A stretch of DNA of 64,000 bases from Bacillus chungangensis (GCF_030812995.1 NZ_JAUSTT010000026.1:1-64000); one strand, 5' to 3'; shown: positions 47,409 through 59,535, counted from the first letter of the stretch. Made by a program: numbers and translations. Notes: generated from the sequence alone by a model not told the origin.

Positions 47409-47506
47409 TGAAACATGTGGTGACATTTGATGTTAGTATGGGGAAAAGTACAATGGTTATTTACGATCGTAATTATAAAGGAGAAATACCCCAAAATATT
47501 GTCTGA
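47408..47506 (+). pseudogene. IS110-family transposase, N-terminal remnant
   Basis: The frame MKHVVTFDVSMGKSTMVIYD is the characteristic start of IS110-type transposases (DEDD nuclease with the first Asp in TFDVSMGKS). It ends after 32 codons at TGA 47504. The start codon uses bases of the ATAAATG sequence at the element junction; the ribosome site GAGGAGA is now 215 bases upstream because of element copy C. No other part of an IS110 element is found. Confidence 0.8.
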
Positions 47507-47677
47507 ATGCAGGAGTGGAATATAAAGGAACACACGCTATTTCGACACACACATGCCGTTTTATCACTTGAAGTAGGTACAGACTTTTTTGTAAGCATTA
47601 GACTCGGACATGGATCAATCAAAACAACCACAGACACTTATTTAGATATCACACCAATTATGAATTACATAAATTAG
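47507..47677 (+). pseudogene. Phage-type tyrosine recombinase, C-terminal remnant
   Basis: A 56-residue frame immediately after the TGA of the IS110 remnant and in the same frame. LFRHTHAVLSLEVGTDFFVS and IRLGHGSIKTTTDTYLDI contain the R-x-x-H motif, the LGH box and the nucleophile Tyr of a phage integrase, corresponding to the last quarter of the protein. The end is slightly changed (ITPIMNYIN). It is evidence for an old integrative element here and for a deletion that fused the two relics. Confidence 0.82.
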
Positions 47678-47761
47678 CAAAAATCACAACCTGCTTAAAC
47701 AGCGAAAATGAGGGGAAAATTAAGGAGAAAGGTGACTTTTAAGGCATAAATGTATTTTCGC

Positions 47762-47801
47762 AAAAAACAACCCCGTCACAAACGTTGATGTGACGGGGTT
47801 G
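47762..47801 (-). terminator. Terminator of the suf operon
   Basis: CAACCCCGTCACA (47768-47780) and TGTGACGGGGTTG (47789-47801) pair perfectly; the minus strand continues with six T. It lies directly after the sufB stop codon. Confidence 0.92.
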
Positions 47802-47806
47802 TTGTA

Positions 47807-49204
47807 TTATCCAATAGAACCTTCCATCTCAAACTTAATTAAACGGTTCATTTCAACAGCATATTCCATTGGCAATTCTTTTGTAAACGGCTCAATAAAG
47901 CCCATGACGATCATTTCTGTTGCTTCCTGCTCGGAAACACCGCGGCTCATTAAGTAGAACAATTGCTCTTCTGATACTTTAGAAACTTTCGCTTCGTGTT
48001 CCAAAGAAATGTTGTTATTTAGTATTTCATTGTATGGAATTGTATCAGATGTCGATTCATTGTCCATAATCAACGTGTCACATTCTATATTAGAGCGAGC
48101 GCCATCTGCATTGCGGCCAAAGTGGACAATGCCGCGATAAGTTACTTTACCGCCATGTTTAGATATCGATTTTGATACGATCGTTGAAGAAGTGTTTGGT
48201 GCAAGATGAAGCATTTTTGCACCAGCATCTTGGTGCTGGCCTTTTCCTGCAATCGCAATCGATAGCGTCAATCCTCGGGCACCTTCGCCTTTTAATAAGA
48301 CAGCTGGATATTTCATTGTTAGTTTTGAACCAATATTGCCGTCAATCCATTCCATTGTTGCATTTGCTTCACATGTTGCACGCTTTGTCACAAGATTGTA
48401 GACGTTGTTCGCCCAATTTTGAATCGTTGTATAGCGGCAATAAGCATCCTTCTTAATAATGATTTCAACAACTGCACTATGAAGTGAATTCGTTGTATAT
48501 ACAGGTGCAGTACAGCCTTCAACATAATGGACATGTGCGCCTTCATCGACAATGATTAATGTTCGTTCAAATTGACCCATATTTTCCGAGTTGATACGGA
48601 AATACGCTTGTAGGGGCGTTTCGACTTTCACACCAGGCGGTACATAAATGAAAGAACCACCAGACCAAACTGCAGAATTAAGGGCTGCAAATTTGTTGTC
48701 TGTTGGTGGGATCACTTTCGCCCAATGCTCACGGAAAATATCTTCGTTTTCTTTTAAAGCTGAATCCGTGTCTTTAAAAACAATCCCCAATTCTTCGAGG
48801 TCTTCTTTCATATTATGATAGACAACCTCTGATTCATATTGAGCTGAAACACCTGCCAAGTATTTTTGTTCTGCTTCAGGAATGCCTAGCTTATCAAAGG
48901 TGCGTTTAATTTCTTCAGGCACCTCATCCCATGATCTCTCGGATTTTTCTGATGGCTTCACATAATATCTAATTTCATCAAAATTTAAACCATTGAGATC
49001 ACCGCCCCACTGCGGCATTGGCATTTTATAAAAATGCTCTAATGATTTGAGGCGAAAATCAAGCATCCATTGCGGCTCTTCTTTCATCCGCGAAATCTCT
49101 TCGACGATTTCCCGGGTCAATCCTCGTTCTGAACGGAAAACAGAGACGTCTTTATCTTTAAAGCCATACTTGTAATCTCCAATTTCTGGCATCTTTTTTG
49201 CCAT
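47807..49204 (-). CDS. sufB: Fe-S cluster scaffold subunit SufB
   Basis: A 465-residue core subunit of the SufBCD scaffold, where new Fe-S clusters are built. Recognisable segments: [20 protein letters not shown] at the start, [19 protein letters not shown], and towards the end [20 protein letters not shown]. The beta-helix core shares its plan with SufD. It is the last gene of the operon, about 200 bases after sufU. ATG 49204 follows GGAGGAATGATGATC; the frame is open 14 codons upstream. Confidence 0.97.
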   Translation of the reverse strand: MAKKMPEIGDYKYGFKDKDVSVFRSERGLTREIVEEISRMKEEPQWMLDFRLKSLEHFYKMPMPQWGGDLNGLNFDEIRYYVKPSEKSERSWDEVPEEIKRTFDKLGIPEAEQKYLAGVSAQYESEVVYHNMKEDLEELGIVFKDTDSALKENEDIFREHWAKVIPPTDNKFAALNSAVWSGGSFIYVPPGVKVETPLQAYFRINSENMGQFERTLIIVDEGAHVHYVEGCTAPVYTTNSLHSAVVEIIIKKDAYCRYTTIQNWANNVYNLVTKRATCEANATMEWIDGNIGSKLTMKYPAVLLKGEGARGLTLSIAIAGKGQHQDAGAKMLHLAPNTSSTIVSKSISKHGGKVTYRGIVHFGRNADGARSNIECDTLIMDNESTSDTIPYNEILNNNISLEHEAKVSKVSEEQLFYLMSRGVSEQEATEMIVMGFIEPFTKELPMEYAVEMNRLIKFEMEGSIG

Positions 49205-49408
49205 GATCATCATTCCTCCATTCGTTTTCTTTATATATTCGTACACGTTTCATGTCATTTATCAGTCGTTTTCTACGGTTTAAGGATACCGTAAAAACAT
49301 TCACTCAGGCGCAAGTTTGAAAAATAAGCCATCATGAATGACGATTTCGCTGGAACGCAACAATCATAGCATGAATATAACCATCTATTTGAAGAAGATA
49401 AGCAACTG

Positions 49409-52381
<2,973 letters not shown>

Positions 52382-52398
52382 CTTGATCCCTCCAACAC

Positions 52399-53190
52399 TT
52401 ATGCTTCTTGTCCAACTGTTTCATCTTCTATCCCTAACTCGTTCTTAATCCAGTCATATCCTTCTGCTTCTAAGCGTTGGGCTAGTTCAGGACCACCTGA
52501 TTTTACGATGCGTCCTTGCATCATTACATGGACATAGTCTGGGGTAATATAATTTAACAAACGTTGATAGTGGGTAATAATTAAGCACCCAAAATCACTG
52601 CTGCGCATTTCATTAATGCCTTTTGAAACGACTTTAAGTGCGTCAATATCAAGACCAGAGTCAATTTCATCAAGAATCGCAATCCGCGGCTGAAGCATCA
52701 TTAACTGTAAAATTTCATTGCGCTTTTTCTCCCCGCCAGAAAAGCCTTCATTCAAGTAGCGCTGTGCCATATCCGGATCCATTTCAAGCAATTCCATTTT
52801 CTTATCCATTTCCCGAATAAATTTCATTAAGGATATTTCGTTTCCTTCTTCACGCTTGCTATTAATAGCGGAACGCATAAATTCAGCATTCGTCACACCG
52901 CTGATTTCACTAGGATATTGCATCGCTAAAAACAGTCCTGCACGAGCGCGCTCGTCTACTTCCATTTCCAATACGTTCTCGCCATCAAAAGTGATGCTGC
53001 CTTGTGTTACCTCATATTTAGGATGTCCCATGACTGCAGAGGATAACGTTGACTTTCCTGTACCATTCGGCCCCATAACCGCATGGATTTCTCCACCTTT
53101 TATTTCTATATTAACTCCCTTTAATATCTCTTTTCCTTCAATTTCTACATGTAAATCTTTAATCGTTAATGTTGATGTTGAAGCTGCCAT
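52399..53190 (-). CDS. sufC: Fe-S assembly ATPase SufC
   Basis: A 263-residue ABC-type ATPase that drives conformational change of SufBD. Walker A is MGPNGTGKS, the signature motif is FSGGEKKRNEI and Walker B is IAILDEIDSGLD, followed by the switch His in IITHYQ. No membrane segments. ATG 53190 after GGAGGTAGTAAA is the start; the frame is open 13 codons upstream. It is the first gene of the operon. Confidence 0.97.
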   Translation of the reverse strand: MAASTSTLTIKDLHVEIEGKEILKGVNIEIKGGEIHAVMGPNGTGKSTLSSAVMGHPKYEVTQGSITFDGENVLEMEVDERARAGLFLAMQYPSEISGVTNAEFMRSAINSKREEGNEISLMKFIREMDKKMELLEMDPDMAQRYLNEGFSGGEKKRNEILQLMMLQPRIAILDEIDSGLDIDALKVVSKGINEMRSSDFGCLIITHYQRLLNYITPDYVHVMMQGRIVKSGGPELAQRLEAEGYDWIKNELGIEDETVGQEA

Positions 53191-53655
53191 TTTACTACCT
53201 CCGTTATATATATTTAAAGGCGGGTCCAAAAAATCATTTTCATTACAAGCATCCTTGAAATGTTGTATGAAACTGTTCTAATATGTTGTCAAGATAGATG
53301 TTTTTGAACAGCCTCTTTAAAGTACGTGTTCGAAAAGAGGATAAAAAAGAACCGAGAAGAGAAGCTGCAATAGCCGCTTAGACCGAGATATGCAAGAAGC
53401 GGAGCAGCGATGAAATGCTGCCTTTATTGTCTCCAGGATTATTTAAACCCTCTTTAAACACATTCTCATTTTATTCTCATTGTAATCTTATAACATCTAA
53501 AGAGGATAATCAACCAATGTAAACTGGGTTTTCACTATGACGACATTAGAAACATTTCCCTCTCTAGAAACTGATCTATTAACATACTTTATTTTGACCT
53601 ATATTTTACACCTTTTATTATCAATATACTTTATCCGCAAAATCAATTACTTTGA
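53191..53655. other. Intergenic region upstream of sufC
   Basis: About 465 bases holding the suf promoter region. ATTCTCATTTTATTCTCATT near 53463-53482 is a direct repeat. The stretch 53340-53440 is less AT-rich, with GCAGCG and GCTGC motifs, but no coding frame or known RNA could be recognised. Confidence 0.4.
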
Positions 53656-54162
53656 TTATTTTCTCAATTGATGATGCACCCATATGAGCGCTTCCTCCTC
53701 GGTGTTAAACATATCACCTGGACACCCGTAAATAACAGTAGTTAACTTAGAAGCAGTAGGCTGAGATTTTTGAAACTCCTCCTCATTAAGAACCACCATA
53801 GCAAATCCGACATAATATTTACTTATTAAATGTTTATTTGACTTTAGCCATTTCGCGATTGCTAATCGAACTTCTTTTTCTTTTTGTTTATCAGCTTTTT
53901 CTATCTCTCTAACCATTATGAGTTCAAATGGCTGCTTTTCCTTTAAAATTTCTTCAAGACTATTAATGAAAGAGAAGCCATCTGTATTTTCCAATTTAAA
54001 TATCGATGCATTTTCCTCATATTTGCTACACTTTTTCTCACCCTTATCTATAAGCTTTTGTTCTATCATTATTTTGCAATTCAAATCAAAGAAGTTGCAT
54101 TCGCATCCCCCCATACCCATCTGTTGAAAGATCGATTTTCTGTTTGAAAGACTTCCTTTCAT
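53656..54162 (-). CDS. Fur-controlled protein of unknown function (SpoIIAA/STAS-like)
   Basis: Up to 168 residues. An N-terminal cysteine cluster (GGCECNFFDLNC, then KKCSKY) precedes an alpha/beta domain with QPFELIMVREIEKADKQKEK and an ending NTEEEALIWVHHQLRK, which resembles SpoIIAA-like STAS proteins; this is a weak assignment. The true start is unclear: ATG 54162 directly abuts the Fur-like box and has no ribosome site, and two ATG codons 15 and 17 codons later have none either. The box suggests expression under iron limitation. Confidence 0.6.
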   Translation of the reverse strand: MKGSLSNRKSIFQQMGMGGCECNFFDLNCKIMIEQKLIDKGEKKCSKYEENASIFKLENTDGFSFINSLEEILKEKQPFELIMVREIEKADKQKEKEVRLAIAKWLKSNKHLISKYYVGFAMVVLNEEEFQKSQPTASKLTTVIYGCPGDMFNTEEEALIWVHHQLRK

Positions 54163-54177
54163 TAATAATAATTATCA
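54163..54177 (-). promoter_or_regulatory. Fur-like box
   Basis: On the minus strand TGATAATTATTATTA matches the Bacillus Fur 7-1-7 consensus TGATAATNATTATCA at 13 of 14 defined positions. It lies immediately before the first possible start of the 53656-54162 gene. Confidence 0.78.
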
Positions 54178-54196
54178 TTCTCAATAGCTGCTACCT

Positions 54197-54215
54197 GTAA
54201 AAGAACTTCTTTTAC
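54197..54215. repeat. Palindrome upstream of the Fur-like box
   Basis: GTAAAAGAA-C-TTCTTTTAC is a perfect 9-1-9 palindrome located 20 bases upstream of the Fur-like box. It could be an operator, for example for the neighbouring AraC-type regulator. Confidence 0.4.
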
Positions 54216-54374
54216 CTGTAGAAGGAGGGGGACGGTTTTTAATTGAACATTTCCAACTGCAAAAAAGAGCGGCAAAATGTTTGTAGAAATGGAACGATGC
54301 TATTAAACCTATACAATATCGATTTCCACGGCTGTACAAAATCATTTCCAAAATCTATTATCAGAGGGCTGCTA

Positions 54375-55358
54375 TTATTTCATGCTCTTTAAATATTCAC
54401 TTGGGTTGTATCCAAAATACTTGCGAAAAGCAGCAGTAAAATTACTTACATTACTGTAGCCAAGAGCCATAGCGGTCTCAGTAACATTAAGTCCTTGTAT
54501 TTTCATTAGCCAAGCTGCTTTTTCCATCCGTTGGCTCCTAATTAAGCCAAAGACAGTTGTACCATATAATTGCCGAAAACCAGTCTTTAACTTATTTTCA
54601 TTTAATCCAACTTTATTTGCTAACGATTTAATAGAATAAGGCTTATCTAAATGATCGAGAACAACTTCTCTCGCCCATTTTAGTTTTTTGATGTCTTCAG
54701 GATGCATGAAGGCCTCAGGAAACTGGGATATAGGATCGTTCTCAAGAAAAAATAAATTAATCAATTCCATCGCCTTTGCTTCCAAATATATTTTCTTCAT
54801 CGCGGCTTTATATGGACAATGAAGGATTTCATACACACAATGTTTGATTTGAGGGGACAGCGGGTAAGATTTTACATGTCCTTTTTGCTGTTGCAATACT
54901 TTCTCTATTTCTTTTTGATCTTCCTCACTTTCAAAATAACGGAGAAGGTTTACAGGTGACATGCGAATCTCCACTATATGGCTGCGAATGTGAGCTCGTT
55001 TTTCCAAATGTACTTTTGTATCCTGAAAATAGCCAACATTACAGATAGGCTTAAAAATGTTTAGCTGCTTATCATTATATTTACATATAGTCTCTCCGCT
55101 CAAACAATAATTTAATTCGAAAATTTCACAGTCTTCATGAATATAAAGCGTCATATTACGAGATAGTTCAACATCAGATATGATAATTTCCATTCCTTCT
55201 CTAATTTTCGTTCGATGGATTGTCCCTTTCCCCATTTCTTTTGGAAGAAGGATAGTCTGTTCAGCATTTATTGGCTCTTCATGAAATTCATGATTTAAAT
55301 ACCGTTCCATCTCTGTAAAGTAATCATGCATATTATCAATTGACAACTCTTTTATCAT
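54375..55358 (-). CDS. AraC-family regulator of the PchR type
   Basis: A 327-residue transcription factor. The C-terminal about 100 residues are an AraC DNA-binding domain with two helix-turn-helix motifs (YSIKSLANKVGLNENKLKTG, then NVTETAMALGYSNVSNFTAA and the typical FRKYFGYNPSEY). The N-terminal part (FELNYCLSGE, RSHIVEIRMSPVNLL) resembles PchR-like siderophore regulators. It precedes the Fur-boxed gene in the same direction, so a role in iron-linked control is likely but inferred. ATG 55358 after AAGGAAGAG is chosen; the frame is open 27 codons upstream. Confidence 0.82.
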   Translation of the reverse strand: MIKELSIDNMHDYFTEMERYLNHEFHEEPINAEQTILLPKEMGKGTIHRTKIREGMEIIISDVELSRNMTLYIHEDCEIFELNYCLSGETICKYNDKQLNIFKPICNVGYFQDTKVHLEKRAHIRSHIVEIRMSPVNLLRYFESEEDQKEIEKVLQQQKGHVKSYPLSPQIKHCVYEILHCPYKAAMKKIYLEAKAMELINLFFLENDPISQFPEAFMHPEDIKKLKWAREVVLDHLDKPYSIKSLANKVGLNENKLKTGFRQLYGTTVFGLIRSQRMEKAAWLMKIQGLNVTETAMALGYSNVSNFTAAFRKYFGYNPSEYLKSMK

Positions 55359-55477
55359 CCATCTCTTCCTTTCTTCATAGGGTTTCAAACAAACTGTACG
55401 AGTGAGAGCAGCGTTTATTGAATTTTCGACTGTCTCCAATATTAATGAATTGTCATACCTATTCTCTATATTAACCT

Positions 55478-55511
55478 TAAAAAAAGCCAGTGATCAAATG
55501 ATCTCTGGCTT
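55478..55511 (-). terminator. Terminator downstream of the small 55521 gene
   Basis: AAGCCAG...TGATC and GATCA...CTGGCTT (minus strand) pair with one mismatch and end in seven T. It shows that a transcript ends here from the right, supporting the small gene at 55521-55679. Confidence 0.85.
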
Positions 55512-55520
55512 CCCCTTTGT

Positions 55521-55679
55521 TTATATATGATTGAATAATTGACGTTGATGGTGAGATACAACACTTCTGCTTTTAACATATTCTTGTTCTCGTGCGCGTT
55601 CAACAGCCATCCGCACAAGGTGCTGCCGTTTATACAATTCATAGCCAATTCCATGTGCATGGTGCATTGCTTTTTCCAT
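55521..55679 (-). CDS. Small basic protein, unknown
   Basis: A 52-residue His/Arg-rich, helical protein (MEKAMHHAHGIGYELYKRQH, then LVRMAVERAREQEY). The frame is open further upstream (YSLKLIYTDD), where AAAGGATGG stands ten bases before an ATT codon; the true start may lie there. A terminator follows directly after its stop codon. The longer frame in another phase (55466-55684) runs through that terminator and is not believed. Confidence 0.5.
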   Translation of the reverse strand: MEKAMHHAHGIGYELYKRQHLVRMAVERAREQEYVKSRSVVSHHQRQLFNHI

Positions 55680-55886
55680 ATCATCTGTATAGATTAACTT
55701 TAGAGAATAAATGTTGCATCCATCCTTTCATGTTGCATACGTTGTTCATCATATCAATCATGAAACAACAATTCAAAAAGGATCATTCATGATGCACACG
55801 ACTCAGCTTTCCTCACGGATTATCTCCTCTATTCGAAACGCTCATTCTTACAATTAATCAATTTTTCAGCCATATGCTCCCATTGT

Positions 55887-56753
55887 TTATTCTTCCGTTA
55901 CTGGGACGATTGCGCCATTCCATTCATCTAAAATAAATTGTTGAATTTCTTCTGATTGGAGAACTTCAACAAGCGCCTTAATCTTTTCTTCGTTTTCGTC
56001 ACCCTTACGGACAGCAATGACATTCATATATGGAGAATCTTTCTTTTCAATCGCAATGGCATCCTTAAGCGGATTTAGTCCAATATCAATAGCGAAGTTC
56101 GAATTAATTAATACAGCGTCGCCTTCATCATTCTCATACACCTTTGGCAAATAAGCAGGCTCGAAGTCATGATTGAAAACAAGTTTTTTTGGATTTTTAA
56201 CAATGTCATCAAGTGTCGCTTCGACTTTATTGATTCCTTCCTTCAGTTCAATAAGGCCTTCTTCCTCTAGCATAGACAAAATTCTGCCATGATCTGCTAC
56301 AGAGCTGCTCATTAAGATGGTTGCACCTTCTGGCAAGTCATCAAGGGATTGATGTTTTTTAGAGTAGACGCCAATCGGTTCAATATGGATGCCTCCCGCG
56401 TTGACAAAATCAAATCCGTGCTCTTTTATTTGTCCCTCTAAATAAGGTATATGCTGAAAATAATTTGCGTCGATTTCGCCTTCATCTAAGGCTGTATTTG
56501 GAAGCACATAGTCTTGAAATGTTTCTATTTTCAAATCATAGCCTTTTTCTTTTAAAAGCGGCACTGCTTGTTCCAAAATAACAGCGTGCGGTATATTGGA
56601 CGCTCCTACAATGAGTTCTTTACTCTCTGCTGTTTTACCGCTATCTTTTGTTCCTTCATTTTTGTCATTTTCTTTCGTCTTGTCTCCAGTACCACAAGCA
56701 GCTAATACGAAGATAATACTGATGGTTAATAATAAATGCAGCCACTTTTTCAT
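55887..56753 (-). CDS. metQ: Methionine ABC transporter substrate-binding lipoprotein
   Basis: A 288-residue NlpA-type lipoprotein: signal with lipobox LAAC near residue 20, a charged linker, then the binding domain (LIVGASNIPHAVILEQAVP, IDANYFQHIPYL, IGVYSKKHQSLDDLP). It captures methionine outside the membrane and delivers it to MetP. It is the last gene of the metNPQ operon under the SAM riboswitch. Confidence 0.95.
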   Translation of the reverse strand: MKKWLHLLLTISIIFVLAACGTGDKTKENDKNEGTKDSGKTAESKELIVGASNIPHAVILEQAVPLLKEKGYDLKIETFQDYVLPNTALDEGEIDANYFQHIPYLEGQIKEHGFDFVNAGGIHIEPIGVYSKKHQSLDDLPEGATILMSSSVADHGRILSMLEEEGLIELKEGINKVEATLDDIVKNPKKLVFNHDFEPAYLPKVYENDEGDAVLINSNFAIDIGLNPLKDAIAIEKKDSPYMNVIAVRKGDENEEKIKALVEVLQSEEIQQFILDEWNGAIVPVTEE

Positions 56754-56777
56754 TTTATTTCCTCCTCTTCATCTTTG

Positions 56778-57446
56778 TTAACGTTTATCTATTTTAGCGG
56801 TGATCAAATCACCAATCCATTGGATAATAAATACGATGAGTAGAATGATGATCGTTGTAACTAAAGTTACATCATCGCGATTGCGCTGAAAGCCTTCTAA
56901 ATATGCCAAATTACCGAGGCCTCCTGCCCCAACTACCCCTGCCATCGCTGTAAATCCAACGAGGGTAATAGCAGTAACAGTAATGCCGGAAATGAGTGCT
57001 GGCATCGATTCAGGCAACAGCACTTTCCAAATAATTGTCGTCGTTTTAGCTCCCATCGCTCTTGCTGCTTCTATAACTCCTTTATCAATTTCACGCAAAG
57101 CAATTTCTACCATGCGAGCATAAAACGGTGCTGCTCCGATAATCAGTGCTGGCAATGCAGCTTTTACTCCAATCATCGTTCCCATTACATATTTCGTGAA
57201 AGGGATGAGCAAGACAATTAATATAATGAAAGGAATAGAGCGAAAAATATTCACAATTTGGGCTGTCAGCCAATAAATATAGCGATTGCTCCACAGGTTT
57301 CCTTTCGCCGTTAAAAATAATAATAATCCTAGTATAATCCCAAGTATGAAGGTAATAAGAACAGAAACACCTGTCATATATAATGTTTGTATTGTGGCCT
57401 CCCACACTTTTTCCCAATTAACATGGGGAAAGAACTTCTCAATCAT
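56778..57446 (-). CDS. metP: Methionine ABC transporter permease
   Basis: A 222-residue membrane protein with five helices. The permease-ATPase contact motif is EAARAMGAKTTTIIWKVLLPE, and the segments VNIFRSIPFIILIVLLIPFTK and GVVGAGGLGNLAY are typical of MetI/MetP. Start overlaps the end of metN by eight bases, so translation is coupled. Confidence 0.96.
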   Translation of the reverse strand: MIEKFFPHVNWEKVWEATIQTLYMTGVSVLITFILGIILGLLLFLTAKGNLWSNRYIYWLTAQIVNIFRSIPFIILIVLLIPFTKYVMGTMIGVKAALPALIIGAAPFYARMVEIALREIDKGVIEAARAMGAKTTTIIWKVLLPESMPALISGITVTAITLVGFTAMAGVVGAGGLGNLAYLEGFQRNRDDVTLVTTIIILLIVFIIQWIGDLITAKIDKR

Positions 57447-58467
57447 GAGCTGTTACAACCTCCACACCAATTTGACGTGTTTGCAAATATTGGAGCGCCG
57501 CTTCCATTTCATCTTCAGTACCTTCAATATGAAGAAATAATGTGCCATAAGCCCCTTCTTGTGTTTGATTGATGCTCCCATGCAAAATATTAATCGTTAA
57601 CGAATGACTGCGGATGAAATCTGTCATAAGCGGCTGGGCGGTCATATCTCCAATAAATGTTAATTTGACTATTTTTCCATTTGGATATTTTTCGAGCAAA
57701 TGCGATGCTGTTTCTTTCGTGTCATCTGTCTCTGTCATCTGCTGCACAAATGTTTTAGTAATTGTTTGCTGCGGATGTTTAAATACTTGTAAAACGTCGC
57801 CAAGTTCAACAATTTCTCCATTTTCCATTACAGCAACACGATGGCAAATCTTTCTGATAACTTGCATTTCATGGGTAATTAATACAATCGTTATCCCAAG
57901 TCGCTTATTAATATCTACAAGCAAATTGAGAATCGCATCTGTTGTTTCAGGATCAAGTGCTGAGGTTGCTTCGTCACAAAGCAGCACCTTCGGACGATTT
58001 GCTAACGCTCTTGCAATCCCTACCCGCTGTTTTTGTCCACCGCTTAGCTCTGCTGGATATGCGTCAGCACGACCTTCAAGACCAACAAGTTTAATAAGCT
58101 CATCTACTCTTGCTTGACGCTCTGCTTTTTTTACACCGGCAATTTCAAGTGGAAAAGCAATGTTATCTCGCACCGTTCTCGACCAAAGCAGATTAAAGTG
58201 TTGGAAAATCATCCCAATCTCCTGACGTGCTTTTCTAAGGGACGCTTCCTTCGCGCTTGATATCTCTTGATCAGCTACATGAATGATTCCAGTATTAGGA
58301 AGCTCCAGCCCATTCAACAGACGTAATAATGTACTTTTGCCGGCACCTGAATAACCGATAACTCCAAATATTTCCCCTGCGCGTATATCAAGATTAATTT
58401 GATGAAGCGCGGTAATCGTGCCTCTCTTTGTGTTAAATTGCTTGTTTACGTTCTTTATCGTAATCAT
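57439..58467 (-). CDS. metN: Methionine ABC transporter ATPase
   Basis: A 342-residue ATPase. Walker A is GYSGAGKSTLLR, signature LSGGQKQRVGIARAL, Walker B VLLCDEATSALDPE. The C-terminal about 95 residues (from KIVKLTFIGD on) are the NIL/ACT-like domain that binds methionine and gives feedback inhibition. AGGTGAACAAACAGC precedes the ATG. First gene of the operon; expression is set by the SAM-I riboswitch upstream. Confidence 0.97.
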   Translation of the reverse strand: MITIKNVNKQFNTKRGTITALHQINLDIRAGEIFGVIGYSGAGKSTLLRLLNGLELPNTGIIHVADQEISSAKEASLRKARQEIGMIFQHFNLLWSRTVRDNIAFPLEIAGVKKAERQARVDELIKLVGLEGRADAYPAELSGGQKQRVGIARALANRPKVLLCDEATSALDPETTDAILNLLVDINKRLGITIVLITHEMQVIRKICHRVAVMENGEIVELGDVLQVFKHPQQTITKTFVQQMTETDDTKETASHLLEKYPNGKIVKLTFIGDMTAQPLMTDFIRSHSLTINILHGSINQTQEGAYGTLFLHIEGTEDEMEAALQYLQTRQIGVEVVTAHD

Positions 58468-58564
58468 GCTGTTTGTTCACCTGCTTTCACATTAGATGTG
58501 ATGTTTATCAATCTTTTCGGATCATACAGCTCACATATGATGTCGAGTTTTATAATGGATTTCT

Positions 58565-58733
58565 AAAAAACAAAAAGCCTTTCTGCAACATGAGCAGAAA
58601 GGCATCATATATTAATCCCTTTCTCTCATCTCTCAAAACAAATCTTTGTTTTGCGTGAATTGGCACCATTTCAACAAACGTTGATGGTTGCCGGGCTTCA
58701 TCGGGCACTTCCCTCCGCCTCTCTTGATAAGAG
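58565..58733 (-). promoter_or_regulatory. SAM-I riboswitch (S-box) with terminator, upstream of metNPQ
   Basis: On the minus strand from 58733: CTCTTATCAAGAGAGGCGGA, then GGGAAGTGCCCGATGAAGCC and CGGCAACC, later GGTGCCAATTC and the closing GAGAGATGAG: the S-box core order. The terminator hairpin GCCTTTCTGC/GCAGAAAGGC (58577-58603) with a 7-base loop and a T run follows. High S-adenosylmethionine would favour the terminator and switch the transporter off. Confidence 0.96.
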
Positions 58734-58896
58734 TATAAATAGTTCGATTTAATTGTTTGCTATTGATGATTGGATTCTATCATTCACCTGCATATCTGTC
58801 AATACTATTCTTCCAATCAACAAAAAGTCTTAGTATTAAAGACATATCCATATTAGTAAAAAAATGTGAGAATATAAAAAAATTAAACCTGAATAA

Positions 58897-59214
58897 CTAT
58901 GAACGTTCACTATACTTAGATAATATCTCATATAAATAGGTAACAGAGTGAAAGGCATAGATTTTATTCAGCAATTTTCCAGATTTTAATACCAATAAAC
59001 ATGGAACACTTTCTATCGCAAACTTAGTTGCCATTTCCGGAACATAATTCAAGTTGCATTGGCCAATTTGCAAATCAGGCAGCAGCTTCTCTGTGAGAGT
59101 TATCATTTGGCTTGCAAGCTGACATGTGCCGCATAAAGGTGTATAAACATAAATAGCAGTGACGCAAGGCTGCTCCATGGCTGCGATCATATGCTCTTTA
59201 GACCATTCCTTCAT
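58897..59214 (-). CDS. yusE: Thioredoxin-like protein YusE
   Basis: A 105-residue thioredoxin-fold protein. YTPLCGTCQLASQMI carries the CxxC (CGTC instead of CGPC) and ESVPCLLVLKSGKLL includes the cis-Pro preceded by another Cys. It is cytosolic; its partner is unknown. ATG 59214 after GAGGATGG is preferred; the frame is open 21 codons further upstream. Confidence 0.88.
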   Translation of the reverse strand: MKEWSKEHMIAAMEQPCVTAIYVYTPLCGTCQLASQMITLTEKLLPDLQIGQCNLNYVPEMATKFAIESVPCLLVLKSGKLLNKIYAFHSVTYLYEILSKYSERS

Positions 59215-59324
59215 AAAACCATCCTCTTTATGATACCCCTTCCTCGTGTATAAAAAAAGGCGTTTTGCTTCATTCATTATCTCGAAATTGTTTCACTTCT
59301 ATCTAGTATGCCTCAAAACCAACT

Positions 59325-59535
59325 TTGCCATGGGGAGTCTTATTCTTATAGGTTTGCTAATCCTCAAAAAAGAAAATCGTTTTTCTTCTTGAGATGCTGA
59401 TTTTAATGAGTTGCCCTTAACCTGTACAACCAAACCAATCGGACATTTGACTTTCAGTTATCCCCCACCTAGCCGCTTCTGATTCCTCTTACTCCCCGAG
59501 GTGGGGGGCTTACTGCCAGTTAGATGTGGGATAAA
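59325..59535 (-). mobile_element. Decayed IS200/IS605-like miniature element, copy D
   Basis: The right side is well kept: AACCAATCGGACATTTGAC, the hairpin with CCCCCACCT and AGGTGGGG arms, TACTGCCAGTTAGATGTGGG and the terminal ATAAA (59531-59535). The middle matches copy A (CTCAAAAAAGAAAATCG against CTCGAAAAAGGAAACCC), but the left end with the CCATCAGTG hairpin is eroded, so the left boundary near 59325 is approximate. Confidence 0.75.

Noticed and set aside
55466-55684. 72-codon minus-strand frame
   Set aside because: It passes through a strong terminator; the 52-codon frame in another phase ends just before it and is preferred.
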